Assembly (NCBI GenBank): GCA_002390045.1
Contig: DGSB01000020.1
Span: 1-13,626, forward strand
Reading direction: 5' to 3'
Length of the DNA: 13,626 bases
Source: Fibrobacter sp. UBA4373
Lineage (GTDB): Bacteria; Fibrobacterota; Fibrobacteria; Fibrobacterales; Fibrobacteraceae
The translations under genes were made by a program, and so were the position numbers. Numbering within the stretch: position 1 is the stretch's first letter; each line of letters begins with the position of its first letter. The notes beneath the pieces were generated by a model. It saw only the letters and a program-made list of their open reading frames with translations, made no database searches and had not been told where the DNA came from. This document shows positions 1-7,008 of the stretch, one piece after another.

Positions 1-52
1 CGCCGATGGTACCTGGCCTCCGGGCTCGGGAGAGTAGGTCGCCGCCGGATCC
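1..52 (+). rRNA. rrf: 5S ribosomal RNA, 3' end (partial)
   Basis: The first bases match the conserved 3' half of bacterial 5S rRNA: CGCCGATGGTA at 1-11, then a GC-rich helix, then GGGAGAGTAGG at 28-38 and the closing strand of the terminal helix. In E. coli 5S these same blocks lie in the last 53 or so bases, so the window cuts into the gene and only its 3' portion is present. The exact 3' end is inferred from that alignment and from the terminator that begins at 55. The 16S, 23S and 5' end of 5S must lie upstream of the window. Confidence 0.9.
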
Positions 53-54
53 CC

Positions 55-93
55 GGGCCCCCGCGAGAGATCGCGGGGGCCCTTCCTTTTTTT
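55..93 (+). terminator. Rho-independent terminator of the rRNA operon
   Basis: A perfect 12-bp GC-rich stem (55-66 with 71-82) is closed by a GAGA tetraloop of the stable GNRA type (67-70). It is followed by TTCCTTTTTTT at 83-93. It lies directly behind the 5S 3' end, where an rrn terminator is expected. It is the only textbook intrinsic terminator visible in the window. Confidence 0.93.
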
Positions 94-109
94 GCCCGCC
101 GGAGCGGGC
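94..109 (+). repeat. Small GC-rich stem-loop between terminator and hydrolase start
   Basis: GCCCGC (94-99) and GCGGGC (104-109) form a 6-bp stem around a CGGA loop, starting immediately after the terminator T-tract. The only GGAG in this stretch (101-104) lies in the loop and the first stem base, 17 nt before the ATG at 122, so it is too distant for a standard ribosome binding site. The element could be a backup hairpin of the rrn terminator or part of the 5' leader of the next gene. Its function is unknown. Confidence 0.45.
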
Positions 110-121
110 CGCCCCCCCGCC

Positions 122-751
122 ATGCCCACCCGGACCTTCCCCTGCAATCCCTTTGAAGAAAACGTTTATATCGCCTTCGATGAAGTTTCGAAAGAGGCGA
201 TTGTCATTGATCCTGGTTTTTATAACGAAGAAGAATTCCTGAAAGCGGATTCTTTTTTAAAGCAGAATGGACTTGTTGTACGGCGTGTACTGAATACGCA
301 TTTGCATTTAGATCATTGTATTGGGAACGGATGGGCTCTTCGAAAGTGGAATATTGGGGCAGAAGCCTCTGAAAAGGATCTTTTTTTAATCCGTAATGCG
401 GCAATTCAGGCGCAAATGTTTGGTCTAGAATTGAATGAAGCTTTGCCGGATCCTTGCAAGTTCTTAAAATCGGGCGATTCGATTTCTGTTGGAAGCCTGC
501 AATTTCTTGTTTTGGAGGTCCCGGGACATTCTCCAGGTGGCCTTGCTTTTTATTCGCCTAAAGAACGGGTTGTTTTTGCGGGCGATACGCTCTTCCGCGG
601 AAGCTATGGCCGTACGGATTTACTTGGCGGTAATACGGATCAGCTGTTTAATTCGATCCGTACGAAGCTTTTGACGTTGCCCGATGATACCGTTGTGTTG
701 TGTGGGCATGGACCTGCGACAACAATTGGCGAAGAAAAGCTGAATTTTTAA
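122..751 (+). CDS. MBL-fold metallo-hydrolase (glyoxalase II-like)
   Basis: This is a 209-residue protein of the metallo-beta-lactamase superfamily, glyoxalase II-like branch, probably a cytoplasmic hydrolase. The sequence shows the full metal-site set: THLHLDH (H60, H62, D64, H65), H136 in VPGHSPGG, D155 in FAGDTLF, and H196 in CGHGPATTIGEE. The N-terminus, NPFEENVY, is typical of this branch, where similar proteins are about 200-215 residues and often annotated as hydroxyacylglutathione hydrolase. The true substrate cannot be read from the sequence. I chose ATG 122 because the family homology starts there; the in-frame TTG at 92 lies inside the rrn T-tract. No clear Shine-Dalgarno precedes the ATG. 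Only 28 nt separate the rrn terminator from the start, so its promoter is not obvious. No signal peptide is seen. Confidence 0.88.
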   Translation: MPTRTFPCNPFEENVYIAFDEVSKEAIVIDPGFYNEEEFLKADSFLKQNGLVVRRVLNTHLHLDHCIGNGWALRKWNIGAEASEKDLFLIRNAAIQAQMFGLELNEALPDPCKFLKSGDSISVGSLQFLVLEVPGHSPGGLAFYSPKERVVFAGDTLFRGSYGRTDLLGGNTDQLFNSIRTKLLTLPDDTVVLCGHGPATTIGEEKLNF

Positions 752-778
752 TCGCGATATCATCAAATCGGTTTGGGG

Positions 779-800
779 CTTTGCAAAATCCATTGCAAAG
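779..800. repeat. Perfect 8-bp inverted repeat downstream of the hydrolase gene
   Basis: CTTTGCAA (779-786) and TTGCAAAG (793-800) are exact reverse complements with a 6-nt loop. The element lies 28 nt after the hydrolase stop codon. There is no T-run on either side, so it is not a standard intrinsic terminator. It could be a 3'-end stabilising hairpin, a factor-dependent stop site or an operator. Confidence 0.5.
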
Positions 801-812
801 TGAATTCGTTGT

Positions 813-846
813 AAATTCCTTATCTTAAAGAATTGATGAGGAATTT
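813..846. repeat. 8-bp inverted repeat upstream of the fibro-slime gene
   Basis: AAATTCCT (813-820) and AGGAATTT (839-846) are exact reverse complements separated by 18 nt. The right arm overlaps the region where a promoter for the gene at 907 is likely. The arrangement would suit a regulator binding site. It is AT-rich, so chance remains a real alternative. Confidence 0.35.
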
Positions 847-859
847 GTTGTTTCATAAT
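833..859 (+). promoter_or_regulatory. Possible sigma70-type promoter for the fibro-slime gene
   Basis: TTGATG (833-838) matches four of six -35 positions and CATAAT (854-859) five of six -10 positions, but the spacing is only 15 bp. TATATT at 861-866 is an alternative -10. The likely ribosome binding site AAGGAGA (894-900) follows, 6 nt before the ATG at 907. Promoter consensus in this phylum is not something I can verify. Confidence 0.3.
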
Positions 860-906
860 TTATATTAAGACCGGGTGTTTGTATAAGGACTTTAAGGAGA
901 TTCTGG

Positions 907-3900
907 ATGAGATTAGTCCTTTTGTTTAGCCTCCTGTTTGTGGTTGCAGCTCAGGCTTCGCTTACGTTACATATTCAATCGCCGTGGCGCAATGATGCGA
1001 CGAAATCGTCGTATAAGCTGCATATTCTCGGTAGCCCTACAAGCTACAATCCGAGTTTCGATGCCAATTCGGTAACGAAGATGACGTCGGAAGGGAACGG
1101 TTGGTTTGTTTATACCTGGGATAAGAGTGTTTCGGATTTCCAAAGCTGGGAATCCTTTAGCGTGAAGCTCTGCCCGGATTCTTCGGATCTGAATTACAAC
1201 AACAATAACTGTATTGCTTGGTCAGACGGATCGAATGCGGTTTCGTTTTCTCCGGCTACGCTTTTTGGCACGGACACGGAAGTCTGGCTTTATACGGAAA
1301 GCGATGGATCATATACGAAATCCTTTGCAGCTCCAGGCTCCAAGATGGTTTGGTTTAAGAGCCCGTGGGGAAACAAGGCTCTTCCTCGCATGATTTTTGG
1401 TACAGACTCCATTTTGATGCGCTTTGCCGTGGATGATTCGACGAAATGTGGCTGGTTCTATGGTGCGATAACGCCCTCTGCGCTTTCGAACAATCCGCTG
1501 AAGACGGCCTACTTTGAACGTTACTACGCCTCTTATATGACCCTTCCTGCAGAAGGGACTGTGGATCTTTCTTCGGCGTTGGCTTCTTCGGATACGATTT
1601 TTGTGGATGGTACCGATTCAAAACTATCCGTCTCGTCCAAGATCGGTTCGCTCGGCGCATGCTTTGATTCTTCCCGTACTTTGCATATTTACCATCCATG
1701 GAGAACGAATACGTCTTATCGTGACAGTACGTTCTACATCTCGGTTCAAAATAATATTTTGGGAAATCCGACCGAATTGGATTCGACGGGTGAATATAAG
1801 CGTTGGTGGCATTATACCTTCTCGGCAGAAACCGCTTCCAAGCAGGAATGGGTCTCGACAGGTGCTCTTTTCAACATTTATCGCGGTAAAAATGATTGGC
1901 CGGCGATTACATATTTTACGGATGCCAACCGTCCTCTGATTTCTTCGTTCTTCCCGAAGGGAGTTTATGAAACATGGCTCTTTACCTATACGAATGAACG
2001 GTATGACGTTTCCTATGCTCCTCTAGAAGAAAAAGTGGTCCGCGTCATGAGCCCGTGGGATGATATGTCTCCTTCGATGATTGTAAATGGCGATACGGTT
2101 AAAATGGGCCCGTTTTCGAGCGATACATGTGGATGGTATCAAGGCGCTTATTATAAGCATGTGACGGATTGGGGAATTACATTAAAGCAGACTTTTGGGT
2201 TTGATATTTATACGGCAGCAGGCGCACGGGAAGGCAATCCGATTCAGATCGATTCGCTGATGGCGATTTCGGATACGGTTTGGCTTTATCCTTACCCGAC
2301 GTTAACAAGTAAACCGGCTTATTCGACGACTTTCCCGGGACGGCTCGGCATTTGCCCGACATTGCAGATTTCGGCAATGGTTCTTGACTGGGCGGGTGAA
2401 AATCATCACGATAGTATCGATGTGGACTTTGGCGGTATCTACAACGGTAACGACTATACGATGGTGACCTATCTGGATTCCACGGGAGAAATTGCGACAA
2501 ATAATAAATGCGGTGGTCATGTTCTTGGCATGGTCCTGGATTCTTTGGTGAATGGAAATCCTGCTCGTGTGGATTCGTCGGTTTTCCCTTGGTCAATGTG
2601 TTCTGCTGCGCGTGAAATCGAAAAATGGTTTGTTCCGGAGACCTTGGCGACTGATGCTTCGGGCAAGAAGTATACGAATGCGGTTTGCCGAGACATTGAC
2701 CTGACTTTGGATGAAGAAGGCTTTTGGCTTGCGGATATTACGGAAGCGGGCGATTGTAACGATCCGGATAATCCAGGATTTTACCCGATTGACGACTTCA
2801 AGTATCTGGATTCGGCGATGACGCTGTACAATCCGAAGTACGATTCTGTGGTCCAGGGATGCAGACATAACTACAGTTTCTCGATGAAGATTTCGGCACA
2901 GTTCCAGTATGTGAAGGGACAGTATTTTGAATTCCGTGGCGACGATGACGTTTGGGTGTTTATCAACAATCGCCTTGTGGTGGATATCGGCGGATGTCAT
3001 AGCCCGGTAGAAGGCTCTGTGAATTTGGATACTCTCGGTCTTGTGGAAGGCAATGAATATCCGTTCCATATCTTCTTCTCGGAACGCAATGCGACGGGTT
3101 CGAATTTTAAAATGCGGACTTCTATCAACTTGCAGACGGAAAAGACCTATTACCCGGTGGAAATTCCAACGTCGGATGGAACGATCCAGTATGAAATTTG
3201 GCAGATGCTGGTGGATGAATCGCTCAGCTGCGATGTTTCGAGCGTGACGAAGGTCGATACGATTCCAGCCGCTTCGCTTTTCATTTTGATGGGCCCGGGA
3301 CTTCCTGAAGAAGGAGACACTCTCGCTCCGGGTGTCAATTATGGCGGCATTACGGTTGCGGAAACGATGGCTGGATTCTCGATCGATACGAATGCCGTGG
3401 TGAAGTCGAGAACGCTCGCTCCGGGAACTTATACGCTATACTTCTACCTGGAATCGGATCTTTCCCAGTCTTCGAAGGTGTATTTCACGGTTCCGGAATA
3501 TCCGCTTCCGTCGATCGTTTTTGCGGATTCTCTTTGGAATGAAATCAATCCGGATACGGTAAAACTTGGCCAGTATGCGTTTATCCCATATCCGGTCCAG
3601 GTGATGGTTTATTACATGGGGACGCTTTGTGACAGCGGATGCGATGCGGCGCTTTTCTTCTCGACGGCGGATTCCCTTGCGCTGACCGATGAAATGGGAG
3701 GCTTCTTGGATTCCATTGTTCCGGTAAAGGGGAAAGCCCAATTCTACGTGATGGGAACAGCTGCCGTGGAAAATGGTTCTTTCCAAATTTCCAGCGTATC
3801 GTATGATAACATTTTGACCTGGTCGAATATTGATCTGGAAAAGCCGCCTGTACCGATTCCTTCGGGCGGATACATGTTTGACCGGGATGGTGACGGCGTC

Positions 3901-5028
3901 GCGGACAGCTTGATGCTGAGCTATGGAGAACCGATTGTCGATGAAGATGTTCCGGATTCTGTTTCTTGGCAGTTCGGGGATTCTACCTGGCATCGGATTG
4001 TGAAGAAGGATGTGGAAAAATACCGCTATCTGGATTCGCTTCTCGTTTTTAAGGATGATTCGCTGCTCGAATTCCTTTTCACCGGAAACACGTCGGGTGA
4101 AGTCTATGCGGGAAGCTATACGACGCTCTTCAAAAAGGCCGTGACGGATTCGACGACCGGTGTAACGGATACGCTTCCGTTCCGCGTGTCGGGAAAGATC
4201 CATGATCGAATGGGACCCGTGATTACAAATGCGATTGTAACGCCGCGAAGTGAAGACATCTACCAGTTGGCATTTGTCTTTAGCGAAGCGATTGATACGA
4301 ACAGCATTCCTTTGGATTCGATATTTGAATTCAAGGCTTGGAGAAATGGAGTCGAATCTTCGAAGAACATTTATCCGATTTCGGGAACGCGTCGTACGGC
4401 TCGTTACGAAGTCATCTATTCGAATAAAAATGGAGTGCTTCCTTCTGTCGGCGACAGCGTGCGCATTGCGCCGGGCGTCCTTTCGGATGTTTCGAAGAAT
4501 CCGTCGGCAGAGAACAATCGCTGGGTGCGCATCGTGGGCGAACAGTACATTGTTGTCGAATCGACAAAGCTTTTCAACAGCCAGAAAGAAAAGATGGATG
4601 AATTCAAGGATTCGTCGGTCGTGACTCCGTACAAGGTGACGCTCGGCCTTCCGTTTGAATCTGCGGAAAAGCAGATAGGAATCCCAGGATTCCTGATCCG
4701 TTACGATCTGGGCGAGCTTTCCGCATCGACAGGAATTGGACCGGACAGCCTTTATGTGAAGTATGAAGCGGACTTCTTTACGAATCTCGGCTCGTTTATC
4801 AATTCTTCGAGCGGAACAATCCGCTGTACCGATGATATCTTTGGCGGTGACTGCACGCAAAATCCGGGAAATATTTATCTCGGATGGAATATGCGCAGCA
4901 AGTCGAAGCGTTTAATGGGAACCGGCGCCTATATTGCAAAACTCAAGGTGAAAATCGGAGCTATTGGCGGGGATTCCCAAAAGAAGGAAATCGTACGCAC
5001 TTGGGGCGTCCGGCGGACATCTAAATAA
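907..5028 (+). CDS. Fibro-slime domain-containing secreted surface protein
   Basis: This is a 1373-residue exported protein. Residues 1-18 form a signal peptide (hydrophobic core, AQA cleavage motif). Residues 19-490 hold four modules in an A-B-A-B order. Each opens near an 'S/H-P-W' motif (tryptophans 27, 154, 265, 384), and both B copies carry a C-G-W-[FY]-[YQ]-G-A motif. Residues about 490-742 are a fibro-slime domain with the core RGDDDVWVFINNRLVVDIGG from about 677. Residues 743-975 look like beta-rich linker or Ig-like segments. A DRDGDGVAD loop at 992-1000 resembles calcium-binding repeats. The last 50 residues contain G-W-N-M-R-S and G-T-G-A-Y-I-A-K-L (1326 onward), like FlgD-Ig/CTD-type ends of Fibrobacter secreted proteins, and finish in a basic tail. 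A strong AAGGAGA precedes ATG 907. Surface location and a role in adhesion or polysaccharide binding are inferred. The secretion route, perhaps type IX, is uncertain. Confidence 0.88.
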   Translation: MRLVLLFSLLFVVAAQASLTLHIQSPWRNDATKSSYKLHILGSPTSYNPSFDANSVTKMTSEGNGWFVYTWDKSVSDFQSWESFSVKLCPDSSDLNYNNNNCIAWSDGSNAVSFSPATLFGTDTEVWLYTESDGSYTKSFAAPGSKMVWFKSPWGNKALPRMIFGTDSILMRFAVDDSTKCGWFYGAITPSALSNNPLKTAYFERYYASYMTLPAEGTVDLSSALASSDTIFVDGTDSKLSVSSKIGSLGACFDSSRTLHIYHPWRTNTSYRDSTFYISVQNNILGNPTELDSTGEYKRWWHYTFSAETASKQEWVSTGALFNIYRGKNDWPAITYFTDANRPLISSFFPKGVYETWLFTYTNERYDVSYAPLEEKVVRVMSPWDDMSPSMIVNGDTVKMGPFSSDTCGWYQGAYYKHVTDWGITLKQTFGFDIYTAAGAREGNPIQIDSLMAISDTVWLYPYPTLTSKPAYSTTFPGRLGICPTLQISAMVLDWAGENHHDSIDVDFGGIYNGNDYTMVTYLDSTGEIATNNKCGGHVLGMVLDSLVNGNPARVDSSVFPWSMCSAAREIEKWFVPETLATDASGKKYTNAVCRDIDLTLDEEGFWLADITEAGDCNDPDNPGFYPIDDFKYLDSAMTLYNPKYDSVVQGCRHNYSFSMKISAQFQYVKGQYFEFRGDDDVWVFINNRLVVDIGGCHSPVEGSVNLDTLGLVEGNEYPFHIFFSERNATGSNFKMRTSINLQTEKTYYPVEIPTSDGTIQYEIWQMLVDESLSCDVSSVTKVDTIPAASLFILMGPGLPEEGDTLAPGVNYGGITVAETMAGFSIDTNAVVKSRTLAPGTYTLYFYLESDLSQSSKVYFTVPEYPLPSIVFADSLWNEINPDTVKLGQYAFIPYPVQVMVYYMGTLCDSGCDAALFFSTADSLALTDEMGGFLDSIVPVKGKAQFYVMGTAAVENGSFQISSVSYDNILTWSNIDLEKPPVPIPSGGYMFDRDGDGVADSLMLSYGEPIVDEDVPDSVSWQFGDSTWHRIVKKDVEKYRYLDSLLVFKDDSLLEFLFTGNTSGEVYAGSYTTLFKKAVTDSTTGVTDTLPFRVSGKIHDRMGPVITNAIVTPRSEDIYQLAFVFSEAIDTNSIPLDSIFEFKAWRNGVESSKNIYPISGTRRTARYEVIYSNKNGVLPSVGDSVRIAPGVLSDVSKNPSAENNRWVRIVGEQYIVVESTKLFNSQKEKMDEFKDSSVVTPYKVTLGLPFESAEKQIGIPGFLIRYDLGELSASTGIGPDSLYVKYEADFFTNLGSFINSSSGTIRCTDDIFGGDCTQNPGNIYLGWNMRSKSKRLMGTGAYIAKLKVKIGAIGGDSQKKEIVRTWGVRRTSK

Positions 5029-5038
5029 ACGAAAACGA

Positions 5039-6895
5039 TTACAGCGGGAATTTTTTTAAGGCTTCTTCCAATTCGGCGGAAGCCTTTTCCCATTCTGCGT
5101 AAGCTTCGTCAGTCTTCTTTTTGGCTTCTCCTAGATCTTTGGCAATCTGGGTGATTAAAGCTCCGTCGTTCTTTTCGCTGGCTTCGACGAGTTTCTGCTC
5201 GAATTCCGCAGCGAGGGCTTCTTGCTTTTGAATTTCGTCTTCCCATTTTTTGATGCGCTTTTCGATAGGACGAACGACTTTGGAACGTTCTTCGACGTAA
5301 GCGGCTCGGGCGCGACGGCTCTCTTTGTCTTTTGCAACAGGAGCTGCCCCGTTTGCAGAAACATTGGAATTTTCGACGGCGACCTTTGTCGTGCTTTCGC
5401 TTTTTTCTTCTGCCCACCCGACTTTTTCGAGGAAGTCCGCATAGGAGCCTTCGAACATAAAGCATTTGCCGCCGTCAAAGACGATCAGCTTGTTGGCGAA
5501 GACGTGGAGCAGTTCTTCGTCGTGCGAAACGACGATCGCTGTGCCTTCGTAATCTTCCAAGGCGTCGATCAAGCTTTCGATGCTTTCCATGTCCAGATGG
5601 TTTGTCGGTTCGTCAAGCAGCAAAAGGTTGCAGGGGGTGGCGAGAATTTTTCCGAGCAAGACACGACTGCGTTCGCCACCGGAAAGAACCTTGATCTGTT
5701 TTAAGGCGGCATCTCCGCTGAACATCATCAGACCGGCAAGGCTGCGGGCTTTTCCGCGTTCCGCGCTGGTGATCGAGGATTGCAGTTCTTCTTCGACGGT
5801 CTTGTTCAAGTCCAGACGGTTGATGTTTGTCTGCCCGAAGTAGTTGATGATGACATTCGGGTTCAAGGAAACTTCGCCACTGACGGGTTTCAGTTCGTTT
5901 GCAATCAAGTTCAAGAGTGTCGTTTTGCCGCGACCGTTCGGGCCGATGATCGCAATACGGTCACCTTTGAATATTTCGGCATTGAGATCCTGGATGAGGG
6001 TTGGACCGCCTTCAAAGTGAAAATTCAGATTTTTAATCTGCATCATGCGCTTTCCGGGGAAGTCCGCCTGGTTGAACGAAAATTCCAGATTGCGTTCATG
6101 TTCTAAACGGGTGACTTCTCCAAGGCGCTCCACGGCTTTGATTTTGGACTGCACCATCGCAGCCTTGCTTGCCTTGAAGCGGAAACGGTCAATGACTTTT
6201 TCGAGCTGTTCGCGTTTGTGAGCTTCGTTTTCTTGAGTGCGCTTGACGACTTCTTCTTCGATCGCGATCGTTTCTTTGAGCTTTGCGACTGTACCCTGAA
6301 TTTTGCGCATCTTTTTGTGGTAGATGCCCACAACGTGCGTACAGACGCTGTCCATAAATTTGCGGTCATGCGTAATCAGCAGGACTTCGCCTTTCCAGCC
6401 CCTTAAAAAGCGGGCGAGCCAGCGGGTCGAAACAATGTCCAAGTAGTTCGTCGGTTCATCGAGCAAAAGCATGTTCGGTTCGCTCGCAAGCACCTTTGCC
6501 AAATTCAGGCGGATCTGGAAACCGCCCGAAAGGAGCATCGGATCCTTTTGCATGGATTCTTCGTCAAAGCCGAGACCGAAAAGGATGGATTCCACTTGGT
6601 GCGTATCGAGCCAGCCGTCTTCATTGACTTTAAGAACGGAACAGGCTTCTTCGTGAACCGTCTTGTGCGTGAAGGCGATATGCTGCTTCAAGTATCCAAG
6701 CGTATAATTTTTGGGAATGTCGATGTTTCCACCGTCGATATATTCCTCGCCGAGGATCATCTTGAAAAGGGTGGACTTTCCGCAACCGTTGCGTCCGACG
6801 ATGCCGACGCGTTCACGGGGGGCGACGAGAAAGCTCGCGTCGCGGAAAAGATCTTGGGTTCCGAAAGACTTGGTAATGTTTTGTACTTGAATCAC
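5039..6895 (-). CDS. ABC-F family ATP-binding protein
   Basis: This 618-residue soluble protein has two ABC ATPase domains and no membrane segments, the ABC-F layout. Such proteins usually act on ribosomes as translation factors. Domain 1 has Walker A GRNGCGKS (34-41), signature LSGGFQ (122-127), Walker B LLLDEP (143-148) and switch His in ITHD. A charged helical linker follows at about 195-275. Domain 2 has GPNGRGKT (318-325), LSGGERS (404-410), LLLLDEP (424-430) and VSHDE. Residues about 535-612 are a charged coiled coil of the Uup type, after a low-complexity stretch near 500-530. The start is GTG at 6895, in frame with the usual MIxVxNITKSFG opening; no clear Shine-Dalgarno is visible. 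It converges on the fibro-slime gene with a 10-nt gap. All catalytic motifs look intact. The subfamily (Uup, YbiT or YheS-like) is not resolved. Confidence 0.93.
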   Translation of the reverse strand: MIQVQNITKSFGTQDLFRDASFLVAPRERVGIVGRNGCGKSTLFKMILGEEYIDGGNIDIPKNYTLGYLKQHIAFTHKTVHEEACSVLKVNEDGWLDTHQVESILFGLGFDEESMQKDPMLLSGGFQIRLNLAKVLASEPNMLLLDEPTNYLDIVSTRWLARFLRGWKGEVLLITHDRKFMDSVCTHVVGIYHKKMRKIQGTVAKLKETIAIEEEVVKRTQENEAHKREQLEKVIDRFRFKASKAAMVQSKIKAVERLGEVTRLEHERNLEFSFNQADFPGKRMMQIKNLNFHFEGGPTLIQDLNAEIFKGDRIAIIGPNGRGKTTLLNLIANELKPVSGEVSLNPNVIINYFGQTNINRLDLNKTVEEELQSSITSAERGKARSLAGLMMFSGDAALKQIKVLSGGERSRVLLGKILATPCNLLLLDEPTNHLDMESIESLIDALEDYEGTAIVVSHDEELLHVFANKLIVFDGGKCFMFEGSYADFLEKVGWAEEKSESTTKVAVENSNVSANGAAPVAKDKESRRARAAYVEERSKVVRPIEKRIKKWEDEIQKQEALAAEFEQKLVEASEKNDGALITQIAKDLGEAKKKTDEAYAEWEKASAELEEALKKFPL

Positions 6896-6947
6896 GCTTG
6901 CAAATTTAGAAAATGGAATGGGGCTGACGGATGGCTTTTACAAGAAT

Positions 6948-6978
6948 TGATAAATTATATTGCAATTGATGTTTATCA
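6948..6978. repeat. Inverted repeat spanning the divergent promoter region
   Basis: TGATAAA (6948-6954) and TTTATCA (6972-6978) are exact reverse complements, 17 nt apart. They flank the perfect -10 of the ABC-F gene and lie upstream of the membrane-protein gene at 7009. A plus-strand candidate promoter, TTGATG (6966-6971) with AAGAAT (6988-6993), overlaps the right arm. The placement suits an operator controlling both directions. The arms are AT-rich and short. Confidence 0.35.
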
Positions 6979-6983
6979 GTAAA
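6954..6983 (-). promoter_or_regulatory. Probable promoter of the ABC-F gene
   Basis: Reading the minus strand, TATAAT (6959-6954) is a perfect -10 hexamer. TTTACT (6983-6978) matches four of six -35 positions at an 18-bp spacing. The start site would fall near 6947, giving a leader of about 50 nt before the GTG at 6895. The sequence fits the sigma70 consensus, but its use in this organism is inferred. Confidence 0.5.
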
Positions 6984-7008
6984 ATTTAAGAATAGTGGAA
7001 AACGACTG

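Noticed and set aside
8..58. GGTACC and GGATCCCCGGG look like cloning polylinker sites
   Set aside because: GGTACC belongs to conserved 5S sequence, and GGATCCCCGGG runs on into the perfect terminator stem, so natural origin is simpler.
92..121. TTG start that would extend the hydrolase by 10 residues
   Set aside because: It lies in the T-tract of the rrn terminator, encodes residues without family similarity and has no ribosome binding site.
779..800. Inverted repeat as an intrinsic terminator of the hydrolase gene
   Set aside because: No T-run follows the stem on either strand and the stem is AT-rich. It is listed as a repeat of unknown role.
2593..3069. Antisense frame opposite the fibro-slime domain
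   Set aside because: It is a shadow of the conserved domain on the plus strand, with the same biased composition and no ribosome binding site noted.
3436..4860. 474-residue antisense reading frame inside the fibro-slime gene
   Set aside because: Its product is an Arg/Ile/His-rich string with no recognisable domain, as expected from reading the Asp-Ser-rich, GAT/TCG-rich codons backwards. The sense gene is well supported.
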